Origin: DASQHY01 sp035602605 | GTDB taxonomy: Bacteria; Acidobacteriota; Terriglobia; Acidiferrales; UBA7541 | Reading direction: 5' to 3' | DNA: 19,130 nt | NCBI GenBank assembly: GCA_035602605.1 | Contig: DATNLZ010000046.1 | Span: 1-19,130, forward strand | Part shown: piece after piece, positions 7,056 through 13,459 of the stretch | How the letters are laid out: each line of letters starts with the position of its first letter | Numbering within the stretch: position 1 is the stretch's first letter | Position numbers and translations under genes: made by a program | Notes under the pieces: generated by a model | The model's database searches: none | What the model saw: the letters and a program-made list of their open reading frames with translations, nothing else | Told to the model about the DNA's origin: nothing

Positions 7056-9653
7056 ATGGACAGCACTCGCTGGCAGAGAGTCCAATCCCTTTTTCACGAA
7101 GCCGTGGACTTGACGGAGGACGAGCGGCGCGGTTTTCTTGAAACGCAATGCCGGGACGATGTCGCGCTCGTAAGCGAGGTTCTGATCCTCTTGCAAGAAG
7201 ACGCCCGCGGCGGCTCGCTTCTCGACCGTAATGTCGCTCAAATCGCTCATCAGATTCTCAGCGATCCTTCCTCCGCCTCACCTCCTTTCCAAGAGTTCGG
7301 CCCCTACCGGATTAAAAAGGCCCTTGGTGAAGGGGGGATGGGCATGGTTTACCTTGCCGACCGCGAGGATCTTGGCAGTCAGGTTGCCATTAAGGTTCTG
7401 CGCGACGCGTGGCTTTCGCCCGCGCGTCGCGAGCGCTTCGCCAGCGAGCAGCGCACCCTTGCACAACTCAATCATCCTTCCATTGCGCGGCTCTACGATG
7501 CCGACACTTCCGCCGACGGCACGCCCTGGTTCGTTATGGAGTACGTCGACGGGCTGCCTCTCAACGAGTATTGCGAAAAAAACAACTGCTCGATAGAAGC
7601 GCGCCTGAAGCTATTTCGGGCGGTATGCGATGCCGTGGAGTATGCTCACGAGCGCGGCGTCATCCACCGCGATCTAAAGCCGTCAAACATTCTGGTGAAG
7701 CGCGACGGCACGGTCCGTCTTCTCGATTTCGGAATCGCCAAACAAACGGAGCCGGCATCTACACTCGATCACACGCGCACAGGAATGCAGATGCTCACGC
7801 CGGCATATGCGTCTCCGGAGCAGATTCGCGGACAGCCGTCCACTCCCCAGAGCGACGTGTACTCGCTCGGCGTGGTGCTTTACGAACTCCTCACGAAGCA
7901 TCTACCCTTCGACCTTTCGCAATCGACGCCACTCGAAGCCGCGGAGCGGGTCACGACAGACGATCCAGAGAAGCCGTCGACGGCGGCGCGCGGAGTGCAT
8001 ACGGCATCGTGGAACGACCTCGACATCATTTGCCTGACTGCAATGCACAAGGATGCGGAGCGCAGATATGGCTCAGTCGAGGCGCTCATTCGCGATCTGG
8101 ATCATTACCTGAAGCAGGAGCCGATTGAGACTCGGCCGGATTCTTTCGTTTACGTGGCTGGGAAGTTTGCGCAGCGAAACCGCTCAGCGCTATCTGCTCT
8201 GGCCGTATTCCTGATTTTCCTCATGGGCGCCGCGGCGGTGGCGTTCAAATACTCCAACCGGACGCCTGGGCCTCGAGGCAAGAGCGTTGCGGTAATTCCG
8301 TTTCGCAACGCGACTGGCGATCCGAGCCTGGACTACTTGGGTATCGCACTCGGCAACCAGATTTCCGGAACGCTCGAATATGTGCGCGATTTATCCGTCA
8401 GACCGTTCGAGACCGCCCGCAGGTATGCGGGAGCTGACGTGGACGCGCAAGAAGCGGGGCGTGAACTGCACGCCTCCTATGTCATTAGCGGCGGCTTCCT
8501 GAAGCAGGGCAACCAGCTCCAACTCACCATGGAGATGATTGACGTAGAAAGCAGCCGTCTTGTATTGCGGCAGACTTTCAACATTCCAGCCGGGAACATG
8601 CTAGCGATGCAGGCTCAGATCGCGGCGAAGACCTTGCGTGGAGTTGTTCCGCTCCTGCGCGGCCTGGGAGATTACGCGGCCCTCGCGCAACAGATGACGG
8701 ACTCGGCCACGCAACCAAGGAATGAGGAGGCTTACGAGCTATTCCTCCGGGCCGTGGCCATGGGACGGGAGCCTGGCGTCACCAAAAGGGCCCGAGCGAT
8801 GCTTGAACGATCGGTGGCGCTCGATGAAGGCTACGCTCCTGCGTGGGCCGCTTTGTCGGCAATCTGCGAGGTGCAGAATTGGTACTCGGACGGGGGCTCT
8901 GAGGCTGCACGTTGCGCACGGGAGACCATGGATCGGGCGGCAGCGCTCGACCCAAACAATCCCAACATCGTAGGGGCTCACGCGGCCAACCACATGATCC
9001 CCGGGGAAAACCACCGTTCCTATTTGGAGTTCCTGGACTTGGTTCGCAGGCACTCCGACAGCGCACGCGCGCATTTCTGGCTGAGCTACGCGCTGCGATA
9101 CGCCGGTTTGCTGGAGCAATCCGAATCTCAATGCGACTCGGCGCTGCTGCTGGATCCGCAGGACGCAGGTGTCCGATCCTGTGCGGTCGCGTTTATTCTC
9201 CACGGAGACTACGGACGCGCCCTGGACTACCTGCGGCTCGATCTCGGGTCGGAGTGGGGGAAAGCGCTCACTCTAGACGTGCTGCTGCGCGAAGGGAAGC
9301 TGAAGGAAGCTTGGGACGCAAGGCCTGCGACAGTCCCGCAGTGGGGGGCTTACGGTGTACTGCTGGCGTATCTCGAACATCGGCCGGCGAGCGAGGTTGC
9401 GGCACTCGGCAGTAAGGTGATGCCGAATGAGGATGCCGAAGTGAATTACTTCTCAGCGGCGCACCTTGCGTATGCTGGCCAAACCGATGCCGCGTTCAAC
9501 ATGCTGAAGACGGCTATCGATGGCGGCTATTGTGCGTATCCCGCTATCGATTCGGATCCGCTGCTCGCAGGCGTACGCACTGTGTCCCGTCTTGGCGAGC
9601 TCCGCAAAGCTGCGATTGCCTGTCAGGAGAACTTCACGGCGGGGCGTCCGTAA
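7056..9653 (+). CDS. Transmembrane Ser/Thr protein kinase with TolB/FlgO-like domain and TPRs
   Basis: ATG 7056 is preferred over GTG 7050 because GGAG at 7045-7048 is well spaced only for the ATG; this gives 865 residues. Numbered from 7050: residues 1-80 are the short helical lead-in common in acidobacterial kinases (WQRVQSLFHEAVDL). The kinase domain spans about 86-355, with glycine loop GEGGMG (93-98), catalytic Lys115 in VAIK, HRDLKPSN with Asp208, DFG at 226-228, and ASPE at 254-257. All catalytic residues are present. One membrane helix lies at about 380-400. A TolB-N/FlgO-like domain begins VAVIPFRNATGDPSLDYLG and runs to about 530, followed by TPR-like helices to the end. The kinase is cytoplasmic and the rest should be periplasmic. 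It probably senses a ligand or partner and signals to the upstream sigma factor; that link is inferred from the operon. Confidence 0.92.
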   Translation: MDSTRWQRVQSLFHEAVDLTEDERRGFLETQCRDDVALVSEVLILLQEDARGGSLLDRNVAQIAHQILSDPSSASPPFQEFGPYRIKKALGEGGMGMVYLADREDLGSQVAIKVLRDAWLSPARRERFASEQRTLAQLNHPSIARLYDADTSADGTPWFVMEYVDGLPLNEYCEKNNCSIEARLKLFRAVCDAVEYAHERGVIHRDLKPSNILVKRDGTVRLLDFGIAKQTEPASTLDHTRTGMQMLTPAYASPEQIRGQPSTPQSDVYSLGVVLYELLTKHLPFDLSQSTPLEAAERVTTDDPEKPSTAARGVHTASWNDLDIICLTAMHKDAERRYGSVEALIRDLDHYLKQEPIETRPDSFVYVAGKFAQRNRSALSALAVFLIFLMGAAAVAFKYSNRTPGPRGKSVAVIPFRNATGDPSLDYLGIALGNQISGTLEYVRDLSVRPFETARRYAGADVDAQEAGRELHASYVISGGFLKQGNQLQLTMEMIDVESSRLVLRQTFNIPAGNMLAMQAQIAAKTLRGVVPLLRGLGDYAALAQQMTDSATQPRNEEAYELFLRAVAMGREPGVTKRARAMLERSVALDEGYAPAWAALSAICEVQNWYSDGGSEAARCARETMDRAAALDPNNPNIVGAHAANHMIPGENHRSYLEFLDLVRRHSDSARAHFWLSYALRYAGLLEQSESQCDSALLLDPQDAGVRSCAVAFILHGDYGRALDYLRLDLGSEWGKALTLDVLLREGKLKEAWDARPATVPQWGAYGVLLAYLEHRPASEVAALGSKVMPNEDAEVNYFSAAHLAYAGQTDAAFNMLKTAIDGGYCAYPAIDSDPLLAGVRTVSRLGELRKAAIACQENFTAGRP

Positions 9654-9844
9654 CCTTCATGACGCGCGTGAGCTAACTTCTTGGAGCGGGCCCACCAAGA
9701 CGGGACCAGCGATCCACAAACCGAGCATCAGCACTTCTGCAGCTAGAGCGTTACGCCGCTGACTAGATCTCTTTTGGTTACGCTGTCGAATCGACCGCGA
9801 CATTCGATCATGGGGCAGAAATCTGTATCCGCCCTTCTCCGCGG

Positions 9845-10192
9845 ATGGTTCTTGTGACGCAGGACTGGTCATCCTGGAACACGTCCATTCCACCCGACAA
9901 CCTCTATAATTGGACAACTGAGCGCAGGGTTCACGTGAACCGCCAAGGAGAACTACAGTTCGCTTCGCAATCCAACGGTGTGGTCCTTCGATGGGAGCCG
10001 CTGTACGAGAGCAATGCCTGCCTGCGGCGATCTGCTTCTACCGTCTCGGAAGCGCAGCACGACCACATTGGCTGGTTCGTCCCTATCGTACTTGCCGTGG
10101 GTCTTGGTGTTTGGATCCTACGTTTCGTCTATCGCCAATTGGCCGAAGGTGCCCTTCGGATAATCACCGCGGACATGAACGGAAAGGTCTAA
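9845..10192 (+). CDS. Small single-pass membrane protein, unknown function
   Basis: From ATG 9845 this gives 115 residues. The first 75 are polar, with VTQDWSSWNTSIPP and a PDNLYNWTTERRVHVNRQGE segment. A membrane helix (WFVPIVLAVGLGVWILRF) follows near residues 78-95, and a short basic tail ends at the stop. The frame stays open 78 bases upstream of the ATG to a TAG at 9764-9766, with plausible protein sequence (FGYAVESTATFDHGAEICIR), so the true start may have been lost or may be a rarer codon. No strong ribosome site is visible. No family was recognised. It sits between the kinase and a palindromic terminator and may be a decayed gene. Confidence 0.45.
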   Translation: MVLVTQDWSSWNTSIPPDNLYNWTTERRVHVNRQGELQFASQSNGVVLRWEPLYESNACLRRSASTVSEAQHDHIGWFVPIVLAVGLGVWILRFVYRQLAEGALRIITADMNGKV

Positions 10193-10217
10193 CAGAGCTC
10201 TTCCACGGCGGATTAGT

Positions 10218-10256
10218 ACCGACAAACGCTGCTTTAAGCGGCTTTTTTGTGTCGGT
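10218..10256. terminator. Palindromic, probably bidirectional Rho-independent terminator
   Basis: The core stem is GCTGC (10228-10232) and GCGGC (10238-10242), with one G-U pair and a TTTAA loop, followed by six T (10243-10248). Outer arms ACCGACA (10218-10224) and TGTCGGT (10250-10256) are perfect inverted repeats. It lies between the plus-strand gene ending at 10192 and the minus-strand integrase fragment ending at 10286, so it could serve both. Confidence 0.7.
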
Positions 10257-10285
10257 TGCGAGTAGGCTTTCATGTTCGACTTCCC

Positions 10286-10681
10286 TCAGTTAATGGCCGC
10301 AGTTTCCTTCGCGGTTCGTGATTCGCGAACGAGCGCGAACGGATCGCCGTAGATTGCCCCCTCTAAGGCGTTCGCTCCCTCTCGTTCGGCTTCGGCATTC
10401 GTATGCGTGTATACGTTCGCCGTCATGTTCAATGTCGAATGCCCAAGCAGCTTCTGGGCGAGTTTCAGGTTCCCAGTCTCGGCATTGTTGAAGCTGGCGG
10501 CCGAGTGCCGGAAGCAATCAAACCCCGCCGGGCGGGATGAGCGAGGAATATTGAGTCTGTCCAGAACCGGGTACAACACATCGCGGCGCAGCACATCGGG
10601 ACTCAACGTAGAACCATCCGCCTTGCAGAAAACGAAGTCGTCCGGCAATTGCCGGAACGAATTATTCCGCCAGCTGTTCAA
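10286..10681 (-). pseudogene. Tyrosine recombinase, C-terminal catalytic part only (5' truncated)
   Basis: 131 residues from a TTG at 10681; an in-frame TGA lies a short way upstream. The sequence carries the late catalytic motifs of phage-type integrases: FRHSAASF with Arg58 and His59, LLGHSTLNMT with His81, and VYTHT with the nucleophile Tyr91. The first catalytic Arg, the beta-hairpin Lys and both DNA-binding domains are missing, so it cannot work alone. In place of the usual HxxR histidine there is Asp55 (FDCFRH). It is more likely a remnant than an active gene. It points away from the PEP-CTERM gene and ends at the palindromic terminator. Confidence 0.8.
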
Positions 10682-10782
10682 AATGGGACAGATTTTCTGC
10701 GTAGCAGGGTGGCACGATCACCCCGCTTGAGCGCCAGAAAAGTTTCTTCAAAACAATGGCCCCACACGAGATTCTCATTAAT

Positions 10783-11586
10783 ATGCAGAAAGGTACCATT
10801 CTAACGGCAGGGTTGGCAGTCGCTTTCTTATTGATGATTACGCCTGCCTTTGCAAGCTCCGGCCCTCTCGACATAACGAACTGTTCTGGCGGTGGCGTAA
10901 CCGTGGGCGTTACGACCATAACTTGGTTACCAAGTGGAGAGGGGACCGATGATGGTTGCATCAACACCGGCGCAACCACGAATGTCGTCTATACGACCTC
11001 CACCTTAGGACCGGGCGAGACGGGTAACATCAAGAATCTGACCATGGGCACTTTACCGTTAGACCAGTTCATGACATTTGTGGGAACGCCTCTCGATTTC
11101 ATCTTGACGTCGCTTCCGCCGGCTTCGTCGACCAATGGCACGAACTGCGCAAGCACTACCCGCGGCCAGTCGTGCGTCGCGTTTGCCGGCTCGCCGTTCC
11201 TTTTCACTAATCTTGGCGATCACACGGCCATCAGCCTCCAGGCTGTAGGCACCGTTTCAGATGGAGACAGTATCAGTAATTGGTCGGGGGTATTTACAAC
11301 CCAGCTGAACCAAACAGCCGCGTCAATACAAACAACGCTTCTCTTGGGTGGATCTATAACAAGCACTCACTCGGCTCAGTTTACGGTAATCGATAGCGCC
11401 AGCCCGGTTCCGGAACGAGGCTCAAGGGTGTCGGCTGACACGCTCCGAAATGGTCCGAAATCGCGAACGGCAGCGCGAACGAATCGCGAAAGGTCGGTGG
11501 TTCAAATCCAACCCCCGCAACCATGGGCACTGCGAGGAAAATCCTCTAAGCGCCCTTCTTATTTACGGTTACGAGTCGAGCCGTAA
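10783..11586 (+). CDS. PEP-CTERM-type exported protein, broken at its sorting signal
   Basis: The preferred start is ATG 10783 (MQKGTILTAGLAVAFLLMIT...AFA), which gives a clean signal peptide; ATG 10756 adds nine residues. The mature part is Thr/Ser/Gly-rich with four cysteines and strand-rich segments such as SNWSGVFTTQLNQTAAS. Near 11400 it reads SASPVPERGS, one residue from the canonical VPEPGS start of a PEP-CTERM signal. The expected membrane helix and arginine cluster do not follow. The frame instead runs through phased repeats and the tRNA-fMet fragment (reading VVQIQPPQP) to a stop at 11586. Normal relatives are exported by Sec and processed by exosortase at the cell envelope. This copy has lost its 3' end to the recombination junction and is probably not sorted properly. 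Authentic sequence likely ends near 11425. Confidence 0.65.
   Translation: MQKGTILTAGLAVAFLLMITPAFASSGPLDITNCSGGGVTVGVTTITWLPSGEGTDDGCINTGATTNVVYTTSTLGPGETGNIKNLTMGTLPLDQFMTFVGTPLDFILTSLPPASSTNGTNCASTTRGQSCVAFAGSPFLFTNLGDHTAISLQAVGTVSDGDSISNWSGVFTTQLNQTAASIQTTLLLGGSITSTHSAQFTVIDSASPVPERGSRVSADTLRNGPKSRTAARTNRERSVVQIQPPQPWALRGKSSKRPSYLRLRVEP
11444..11490 (+). repeat. Helically phased short direct repeats next to the left tRNA-fMet fragment
   Basis: TCCGAAA occurs at 11444 and 11454. CGCGAA then occurs at 11462, 11474 and 11485, directly abutting the tRNA fragment. Spacings are 10, 8, 12 and 11 bases, close to one helical turn. This suggests arm-type recombinase sites or another cooperative binding array, but function is inferred only. 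Confidence 0.45.
11491..11523 (+). repeat. Left attachment-site core: 3' end of an initiator tRNA (fMet)
   Basis: This 33-base piece covers the variable loop, T arm, acceptor 3' strand and encoded CCA of a tRNA, ending CCAACCCCCGCAACCA. It matches 32 of 33 bases of 13379-13411. The one change, G at 11497, breaks a T-stem pair. No anticodon arm or 5' half is attached, so it is not a tRNA gene. It is what integration into a tRNA 3' end leaves behind. Confidence 0.85.
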
Positions 11587-12151
11587 TACTTATCAACTTC
11601 AGTTTGCAGCCGCTGACTTGTTCCCGTTCCCGACTTGGTATGCTCCCACGGGAGAGAAGCTGGCTATCATGAACGGCTCGACGTTGCAGAATGCTTTTGT
11701 TCCGCTACCGGGCAAGGCTAAGGCCGTTTATACCGGCAGCGGCCTTGATCACTACCGCCATTCGGATTGGTTAGGTAGCAATCGGCTGACTTCGAGTCCT
11801 TCGCGGACGGTTTCGTCGATCACCGCGTATGCCCCATTTGGCGAAACATACGCGCAATATGGAACACCCGACCTATCGTTCACCGGCCAGAATTCAGACA
11901 CTGTCCCCGGTCTGTATGATTTTCCGGGCGAATACAGCACGCAAGGACGCTGGCCCTCGCCCGATCCTTCGGGACTTGCTTCTGCGAATCCATCCAATCC
12001 GCAGTCCTGGAATCGTTACGCTTACGTTCTTAGCAATCCGCTCGCACTGATTGACCGCGGGACATCGGCAGGCGGAATCGGAGAGGTTAAGGCCTTCGGT
12101 CCATTCCATGCGGGTGGTGAAGTTGCATACAACTTTAGGTCGCACGCGTAG
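11524..12151 (+). pseudogene. RHS-repeat core fragment
   Basis: From about 11635 the plus frame reads as an RHS-associated core: YAPTGEKLAIMNG, a VYTGSGLDHYRHSDWLGSNR block, an AYAPFGETYAQ block, LSFTGQNSDTVPGLYDFP, GRWPSPDPSGLASANP and NRYAYVLSNPL, then LALID. The family normally continues IDPTG into a variable toxin or tip. Here it breaks to unrelated residues at about 12050 and stops at 12151. The frame also has no native start: it enters from the tRNA-fMet piece. Full RHS proteins exceed 1000 residues and form secreted shells, so this is a non-functional scrap of about 140 residues. Confidence 0.82.
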
Positions 12152-12222
12152 TAGCGGGCTCCAAAGTTATCAAGACCGGACTCGGACGCGGGGTCACGTT
12201 CTTTGCCGGTGAATTTGTAGCT
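12145..12222 (-). pseudogene. Second RHS core fragment, opposite strand
   Basis: The minus strand reads YKFTGKERDPASESGLDN and then FGARYYA, the most conserved block of the RHS core. It is only about 25 residues and is followed at once by unrelated sequence. It abuts the end of the plus-strand RHS fragment but in the reverse orientation. The two therefore cannot be one gene and must come from different RHS copies or from an inversion. Confidence 0.75.
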
Positions 12223-12337
12223 GACGGAACACGCTCCCATGTACATCTGTACATCATACTTCTATTTAGCTGGTGCATCATAGGCATAGAACAACCCACC
12301 GGGTGCACGACCTGGAAGGGACATCTGGCGGGATTCC

Positions 12338-12733
12338 TCAGGGATGAATTACAGCGAGGCCCAGAAAATCTTCAAATTGATCGTAGTCGCGATCCCGGTG
12401 TAACAGCGAATGCCCGTGGCGGAGACAAAACGTCGCAATCAAACAGTCAATGGTCTTGCGGACGGTGCGTCCCCGCTGACGGAGACTCCTGAAATTTCTA
12501 GCGGCCTCGATTGCCAGTTCCTCACCACCGGTCTCGAATATCTCAAACTTGCGAACTTCACGCAGGACTCGTGTGAACGCCCTATCGTCTCCAATACCTT
12601 GAAGAATCTCGCAGAGAATCAGGTCCGTGAGTCCCAAGCGTTGACGACCGAGCTCGCTGTCAAAGTAATCGGTCTCTTTGTTCCGCAGACCGCGCAGATA
12701 GTCGATCCAGACCGTGGTATCAACGATAACCAT
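12338..12733 (-). CDS. vapC: VapC-type PIN-domain toxin
   Basis: This 131-residue PIN-fold nuclease has all expected acidic residues: Asp5 (MVIVDTTVWIDYL), Glu42 (LILCEILQGI), Asp96 (TIDCLIA) and Asp114/116 (HRDRDYDQF). Length and motif spacing match VapC toxins, which cleave tRNA or rRNA with Mg2+. The ATG at 12733 follows the antitoxin stop by 6 bases, so the pair is one operon. No lesion is visible. It lies between the two tRNA-fMet fragments among RHS debris, and is the only intact-looking unit there. Confidence 0.9.
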   Translation of the reverse strand: MVIVDTTVWIDYLRGLRNKETDYFDSELGRQRLGLTDLILCEILQGIGDDRAFTRVLREVRKFEIFETGGEELAIEAARNFRSLRQRGRTVRKTIDCLIATFCLRHGHSLLHRDRDYDQFEDFLGLAVIHP

Positions 12734-12739
12734 TGATCT

Positions 12740-12943
12740 CTACTGTGCAAATCGCCCGAGACGCGACTTGTGAAGGTCGCCGTTCCAACGGACCCTACCT
12801 CGAAGCCGCCGAATGGTGGCCTGCGCCCTTGTCTGAATCAGCAGGCGCAACCCTTCCTCGACTGCCGCCCGTTTTGTCCGTGATCGGCTGCTCCTCATTG
12901 CCTGTCGCATCAAGCGGTCATCGATATCGATGTTGGTACGCAT
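12740..12943 (-). CDS. vapB: VapB-type antitoxin (ribbon-helix-helix)
   Basis: A 67-residue basic protein starting MRTNIDIDDRLMRQAMRSS, the N-terminal pattern of VapB antitoxins of the DUF2191 type: a beta strand, then helices ending in AAVEEGLRLLI. The C-terminus has a Trp/Arg-rich toxin-binding tail (RGRVRWNGDL). AGGACGG at 12957-12951 is the ribosome site, 7 bases from the ATG. It should bind VapC and repress the operon through the inverted repeat at 12964-12980. Confidence 0.85.
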   Translation of the reverse strand: MRTNIDIDDRLMRQAMRSSRSRTKRAAVEEGLRLLIQTRAQATIRRLRGRVRWNGDLHKSRLGRFAQ

Positions 12944-12963
12944 CTTTTCACCGTCCTATGTGT

Positions 12964-12993
12964 AAGAATACCACATTCTTGTGTATCAGTCAC
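12964..12993 (-). promoter_or_regulatory. vapBC promoter with overlapping inverted-repeat operator
   Basis: On the minus strand GTGACT (12993-12988) and TATTCT (12970-12965) are separated by 17 bases, each matching four of six consensus positions. AAGAAT at 12964-12969 and ATTCTT at 12975-12980 form a perfect 6-bp inverted repeat with a 5-base centre that overlaps the -10 box. This is the expected geometry for autorepression by VapB/VapBC. The leader before vapB is only about 20 bases. Confidence 0.5.
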
Positions 12994-13279
12994 TCATGGT
13001 TCTCATTCCGCTCATTCCGTCTCGGCGCTATCCGGGGCCTGAGCAATCTGGAAACGGGTGAGTCTGTGTGGCTCGGGCGCGAACGGATAACGTCGTAAGA
13101 GCAGGTGATACTCGATTGAAAATGGCTACGGGTGTGGGCTCTGTGCGTATCCAAGGGACAGGTAATGGAATCAGGATCGCCCTGTAGTCTGAGTAATTCT
13201 GTCCGTCCCGATTCATACCGTCAAGTGACCTCCCCCGTTAATTAACTATCTGCTTGCTTCGTTCCGGAAAGAATAAAGC

Positions 13280-13301
13280 CTTGGGAAAGACTTGGGAAAG
13301 A
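13280..13301. repeat. Perfect 11-bp tandem repeat near the right tRNA fragment
   Basis: CTTGGGAAAGA is present twice head to tail at 13280-13290 and 13291-13301. It lies 65 bases from the tRNA-fMet piece, on the side that should carry a recombinase arm region. The period is about one helical turn. Confidence 0.5.
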
Positions 13302-13366
13302 AGTCCGATTGCACAAAGATGAGCTAAGTCGCACAGAATCAACGAGCCATCTGTTTTATGTTCGTT

Positions 13367-13411
13367 CTCATAACCCGAAGGTCGTTGGTTCAAATCCAAC
13401 CCCCGCAACCA
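13367..13411 (+). repeat. Right attachment-site core: 3' half of an initiator tRNA (fMet)
   Basis: Reading 5'-3': anticodon loop CTCATAA (CAT at 13369-13371), 3' anticodon stem CCCGA, variable AGGTC, T stem GTTGG and CCAAC around TTCAAAT, acceptor 3' strand CCCCGCA, A73 and CCA. A at position 72 (13407) is the initiator-tRNA hallmark. The D arm and acceptor 5' strand are absent upstream, so this is not a working tRNA gene. It is 45 bases of attachment core lying inside the integrase frame. Confidence 0.9.
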
Positions 13412-13429
13412 ATTGCTAGTAGTTAGATA

Positions 13430-13459
13430 TCGGGAGTTAGTGACCACGCTAGCTCCCGA
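13430..13459. repeat. 11-bp stem-loop beside the right attachment core
   Basis: TCGGGAGTTAG (13430-13440) pairs with CTAGCTCCCGA (13449-13459), with one G-U pair, around an 8-base loop. It starts 18 bases past the CCA end. No T-run follows, so it is more likely a recombination-associated or protein-binding structure than a terminator. Confidence 0.5.

Noticed and set aside
7231..9415. Long alternative frames within the kinase gene.
   Set aside because: They overlap a kinase with complete catalytic motifs and show shadow-type Arg/Ser-rich composition.
9657..9917. Minus-strand frame with a hydrophobic stretch (VLMLGLWIAGPVLVGPL).
   Set aside because: It overlaps the better plus-strand frame, has an Arg/Ser-rich remainder, and lacks a ribosome site.
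12240..12253. TGTACATCTGTACA repeat.
   Set aside because: A pair of adjacent 6-bp palindromes with no gene context; too short to support a function.
13330..13411. A possible functional tRNA-fMet gene.
   Set aside because: The anticodon loop and 3' half are perfect, but the bases upstream do not form a D arm, the 5' anticodon stem or the acceptor 5' strand.
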